Shown here: positions 4,056-6,969 of the stretch, piece after piece | Numbering within the stretch: the first letter of the stretch is position 1 | Layout: the number at the start of each line of letters is the position of its first letter | NCBI GenBank assembly: GCA_900765105.1 | Contig: CAAFQM010000018.1 | Span: 1 to 6,969 of the forward strand | DNA length: 6,969 nucleotides | Direction: 5' to 3' | DNA from: an uncultured Faecalibacterium sp. | GTDB taxonomy: Bacteria > Bacillota > Clostridia > Oscillospirales > Ruminococcaceae | Position numbers and translations under genes: made by a program | Notes under the pieces: model-generated | What the model saw: the letters and a program-made list of their open reading frames with translations, nothing else | What the model was told of the DNA's origin: nothing | Database searches by the model: none

Positions 4056-5426
4056 ATGCAGGGAACGACCATTGCAGCAATCGCAACGGCACCGGGCGCA
4101 GGCGGCATTGCTGTAGTGCGGCTTTCCGGCGCAGAGAGCTATGAGGTGGCGGCGCGGGTGTTCCGCCCGGCCAATGCCGCAAAGAAGGTGCAGGATGCCA
4201 AAGGCTATACGGCGCTGTTCGGGCATTTTGCCGACGGTGAAGAGCTGTTTGACGAGGGCGTGGCCCTGTTTTTCCGCGCGCCGCACAGCTACACCGGCGA
4301 AGATGTGGTGGAGCTTTCCTGCCATGGCGGCAATGCCGTGGCACGGCGGCTGGTGGAAGCCTGCCTTGCAGCCGGGGCACAGCCTGCTGCCCCCGGTGAG
4401 TACACCCGCCGTGCGTTCCTGAACGGAAAACTGGGACTGACGCAGGCCGAAGCAGTGATGGACCTGATCTCTGCCGACGGACGTCAGGGTGCGGCGCTGG
4501 CCAACGCCGCCCTCGGCGGTGCGCTGGCAAAGAAGATCGATGCCCAGAAGAAAGCTCTGACCGCGCTGCAGGCGCATCTGGCGGCGTGGGTGGACTTCCC
4601 CGAAGAGGATGTCCCGGAACTGGACGAAGCCCATTTACGCACGGTGCTGGGCGGCGTACAGGCCGAGCTGGACGCATTGATCCGCAGCTATCAGGCGGAT
4701 ACCGTCCTGCGGGAAGGGGTGGACTGCGCCATTCTGGGCAGACCCAATGCGGGCAAATCCACCCTGCTCAATCTGCTGGCCGGGTTCGACCGGGCCATCG
4801 TGACCCCGGTGGCGGGCACCACCCGGGATGTGGTGGAACAGGCGGTGCAGCTGGGAGAGATCCGGCTGAACCTGTTCGATACTGCTGGTCTGCGCCAGAC
4901 CGAAGATGCCATTGAAGCGGAGGGAATCCGCCGAAGCTGGAAAAAACTGGAAGAAGCGGGCCTGATCCTTGCGGTGTTCGACGGCTCCGAGCCGCCCACC
5001 CGGGAGGATCTGGAACTGGCCCGCCGCTGTGCCGGGCGCCCGGCCATTGCGCTTGTGAACAAAGAGGACAAGCCCGCGCAGTTTGATGCAGAACTCATTG
5101 CGCCGTATTTTGCCATGGTGCTGCCGGTATGCTGCAGGGAAGAGGGGAGCCGCAAGGTGATCTCTGCCGCTGTGGCCCGTCTGCTGGGCACGAATCAGGT
5201 AGACCCACACGCCGCCAGCCTGTCCGGCCAGCGTCAGCTTGCCGCCGCCCTGCGGGCGCGGGATGCCGTGGCCGGTGCGCTGGAAGCCGCCGGGGGCGGC
5301 TTCGGGCTGGATGCCGTTTCGGTCTGTGTGGATGACGCGCTGGAAGCGCTGTGTGAGCTGACCGGCGAGAACGCCTCGGAAGCGGTCATCGATCAGGTGT
5401 TCGAGCGGTTCTGCGTGGGAAAGTAA
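4056..5426 (+). CDS. mnmE: tRNA modification GTPase MnmE (TrmE)
   Basis: A 456-residue GTPase that with MnmG installs the (carboxymethyl)aminomethyl group at C5 of the wobble uridine (U34) of certain tRNAs, using a folate one-carbon unit and glycine or ammonium. The N-terminal domain (1-118) starts TTIAAIATAPGAGGIAVVRLSG and has the folate-binding type SYTGEDVVELSCHGG (78-92) and PGEYTRRAFLNGKLGLTQAEAVMDL nearby. The G domain shows G1 GRPNAGKS (228-235), G2 GTTRD (254-258), G3 DTAG (275-278) and G4 NKED (335-338). The C-terminal helical domain ends in FCVGK (452-456) with the conserved cysteine Cys453. Length is close to E. coli MnmE (454). The ATG at 4056 follows GGAAAGGAA (4042-4050) at 5 nt spacing. 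The frame is open far upstream, but that part crosses jag and its terminator. mnmG begins 17 bp downstream. Confidence 0.97.
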   Translation: MQGTTIAAIATAPGAGGIAVVRLSGAESYEVAARVFRPANAAKKVQDAKGYTALFGHFADGEELFDEGVALFFRAPHSYTGEDVVELSCHGGNAVARRLVEACLAAGAQPAAPGEYTRRAFLNGKLGLTQAEAVMDLISADGRQGAALANAALGGALAKKIDAQKKALTALQAHLAAWVDFPEEDVPELDEAHLRTVLGGVQAELDALIRSYQADTVLREGVDCAILGRPNAGKSTLLNLLAGFDRAIVTPVAGTTRDVVEQAVQLGEIRLNLFDTAGLRQTEDAIEAEGIRRSWKKLEEAGLILAVFDGSEPPTREDLELARRCAGRPAIALVNKEDKPAQFDAELIAPYFAMVLPVCCREEGSRKVISAAVARLLGTNQVDPHAASLSGQRQLAAALRARDAVAGALEAAGGGFGLDAVSVCVDDALEALCELTGENASEAVIDQVFERFCVGK

Positions 5427-5443
5427 CGGGGAAAAGGGAAAGT

Positions 5444-6969
5444 ATGAACCACTTAGGAGATTATGATGTCATCGTCATCGGTGCCGGTCATGCCGGTATC
5501 GAAGCCGCCCATGCCGCTGCGGCGCTGGGCGCAAAGACGGCTGTGTTTACCATGAGTCTGGACGCCATCGGCAATATGCCCTGCAATCCCAGCATCGGCG
5601 GCACGGCAAAAGGAACGTTGGTACGCGAATTGGATGCTCTCGGCGGTGTGATGGGTCTGGCAGCCGATGCCACCTATCTGCAGAGCCGGATGCTCAACAA
5701 GGGCAAAGGCCCGGCAGTGCATGCACTGCGGGTGCAGACTGACCGCAAGCGTTACCACGAATACATGAAACACGCACTGGAGCTGACCCCCGGCCTTGCT
5801 ATCCATCAGGCCGAGGTGGTGGGCATTCAGGTGGAGAACGGCCATGTGAAGGGCATCGTCACCCAGCTGAACGGCGAATACGGTGCAAAGTGCGTGGTCA
5901 TTGCCACCGGCACCAATCTGGGCGGCAAGATCTTTGTGGGCGATGCCTGGTATGCTTCCGGCCCGGACGGGATGCACGCGGCCAACGCCCTGACCGAAAG
6001 CCTGAAAGCCGCCGGCTTGCCCCTGCGCCGCTTCAAGACCGGCACCCCGGCCCGTGTGCACCGGCGCAGCATCGATTTCAGCCAGCTGGAATGCCAGCCC
6101 GGCGACCCGGATAACGAGCTGCAGCCCTTCAGCTTTATGACCGACGCTCCCATGCACAACAAGGTGGAATGCTGGATCGCCTACACGAACCCGGAAACGC
6201 ATAAAATCATTCTGGACAACATCCAGCGCAGCCCGCTGTACGGCGGCATGATCGAGGGCGTCGGCCCGCGCTACTGCCCCTCCATCGAGGACAAAGTGGT
6301 GCGTTTTGCGGGCAAGGACCGCCACCCCATTTTTGTGGAGCCTTGCGGCGAGAACACCGAGGAAATGTATCTGCAGGGTGCATCCAGCAGCCTGCCGGAA
6401 GATGTACAGAACGCGTTCTACCGCAGCATCAAAGGGTTTGAACACATCGAGATCATGCGCCCGGCTTACGCCATCGAGTACGACTGCGTAGACCCCACCA
6501 GTTTGGAAGCCACGCTGGAAAGCAAGGTGGTGCGGGGACTGTACGGGGCAGGGCAGTTCAACGGCACCTCCGGCTACGAGGAAGCCGCTGCGCAGGGTCT
6601 GCTGGCGGGTCTGAACGCCGCCCGCAACGCGCTGGGCTTAGAGCAGCTGGTGCTGCCCCGGCACACCAGCTATCTGGGCACGCTGGTGGACGACCTTGTG
6701 ACCAAGGGCGTCATGGACCCCTACCGCATGATGACCAGCCGCAGCGAGTACCGGCTGACCCTGCGGCAGGATAACGCCGACCAGCGCCTGACCCCCATCG
6801 GCAGGGAATACGGTCTTGTGCAGGATGACCGCTGGGCAAAGTACCAGCACACCCAGCAGATTTTGGAAGCCGAGCGCCGCCGCCTGCACGAAGCACACCT
6901 GCGCACGGCAGACCTGCGCGCCGCCATGGAAGCCGCCGGTCTTGCCCCCGCCGCCGAGGGCGGCATTGC
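5444..6969 (+). CDS. mnmG: tRNA uridine-5-carboxymethylaminomethyl modification enzyme MnmG (GidA), 3'-truncated by window end
   Basis: The first 508 residues plus two bases are present with no internal stop; full-length family members have about 620-630, so roughly 110-120 C-terminal residues, including most of the MnmE-binding tail, lie outside. MnmG is the FAD-dependent partner of MnmE in U34 modification. Visible features: the dinucleotide-binding GAGHAG (13-18), MPCNPSIGGTAKG (45-57) with Cys47 matching E. coli catalytic Cys47, KTGTPAR (198-204), the first GidA signature GPRYCPSIEDK (274-284) with Cys278 matching E. coli Cys277, and the second signature QFNGTSGYEEAAAQG (371-385). YRMMTSRSEYRLTLRQDNAD (427-446) is the usual C-terminal block. 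The ATG follows AAAAGGGA (5432-5439), 17 bp after mnmE, so the two are likely one transcript. In related genomes rsmG often follows. Confidence 0.97.
   Translation, partial: MNHLGDYDVIVIGAGHAGIEAAHAAAALGAKTAVFTMSLDAIGNMPCNPSIGGTAKGTLVRELDALGGVMGLAADATYLQSRMLNKGKGPAVHALRVQTDRKRYHEYMKHALELTPGLAIHQAEVVGIQVENGHVKGIVTQLNGEYGAKCVVIATGTNLGGKIFVGDAWYASGPDGMHAANALTESLKAAGLPLRRFKTGTPARVHRRSIDFSQLECQPGDPDNELQPFSFMTDAPMHNKVECWIAYTNPETHKIILDNIQRSPLYGGMIEGVGPRYCPSIEDKVVRFAGKDRHPIFVEPCGENTEEMYLQGASSSLPEDVQNAFYRSIKGFEHIEIMRPAYAIEYDCVDPTSLEATLESKVVRGLYGAGQFNGTSGYEEAAAQGLLAGLNAARNALGLEQLVLPRHTSYLGTLVDDLVTKGVMDPYRMMTSRSEYRLTLRQDNADQRLTPIGREYGLVQDDRWAKYQHTQQILEAERRRLHEAHLRTADLRAAMEAAGLAPAAEGGI

Noticed and set aside
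5453..6445. 330-codon minus-strand frame across mnmG
   Set aside because: It is wholly antisense to a clear mnmG with conserved motifs along the same stretch.
1..6969. tRNA or rRNA genes
   Set aside because: No cloverleaf with a TTCGANTC-type arm or rRNA-like stretch was seen on either strand.

Overview
The window carries a conserved bacterial housekeeping block, all on the + strand: rpmH, rnpA, yidD, yidC, jag, mnmE and a truncated mnmG. In many Firmicutes this block lies next to the replication origin. High GC, heavy use of GC-ending codons, strong AAAGGAGG ribosome binding sites, jag directly after a short-form yidC, and the mnmE-mnmG pair point to a moderately GC-rich Clostridia member. 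My best guess is Oscillospiraceae, Faecalibacterium-like; the genus is inferred, not shown.

Layout. At 7-141 is rpmH (ribosomal protein L34), closed by a Rho-independent terminator at 187-225. A promoter-bearing gap leads into rnpA (349-756), which overlaps yidD (753-1067) through ATGA. Next comes an unusually long non-coding gap of 491 bp (1068-1558), filled with a nearly back-to-back series of perfect and near-perfect inverted repeats. It looks like a composite palindromic intergenic element, perhaps a dispersed repeat. yidC (1559-2635) and jag (2651-3811) are 15 bp apart and end at a strong terminator (3837-3889). The 244-bp jag-mnmE gap contains that terminator, a facing pair of DnaA-box-like 9-mers, a likely extended -10 promoter and a structured leader. 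mnmE (4056-5426) and mnmG (5444 to the window end, C-terminus missing) are 17 bp apart and presumably co-transcribed.

The genes form three functional groups. L34 and the RNase P protein serve translation and tRNA 5'-end maturation. YidD and YidC serve membrane-protein insertion, with Jag, an RNA-binding protein, linked to yidC by position. MnmE and MnmG together modify the wobble uridine of certain tRNAs.

No new defence, mobile or biosynthetic system is visible. The features most worth a second look are the palindrome array at 1107-1467, loss of the conserved groove arginine in YidC (Asn41, with Lys44 one helix turn later), the inverted DnaA-box-like pair before mnmE, and the RGG-rich tail of Jag.
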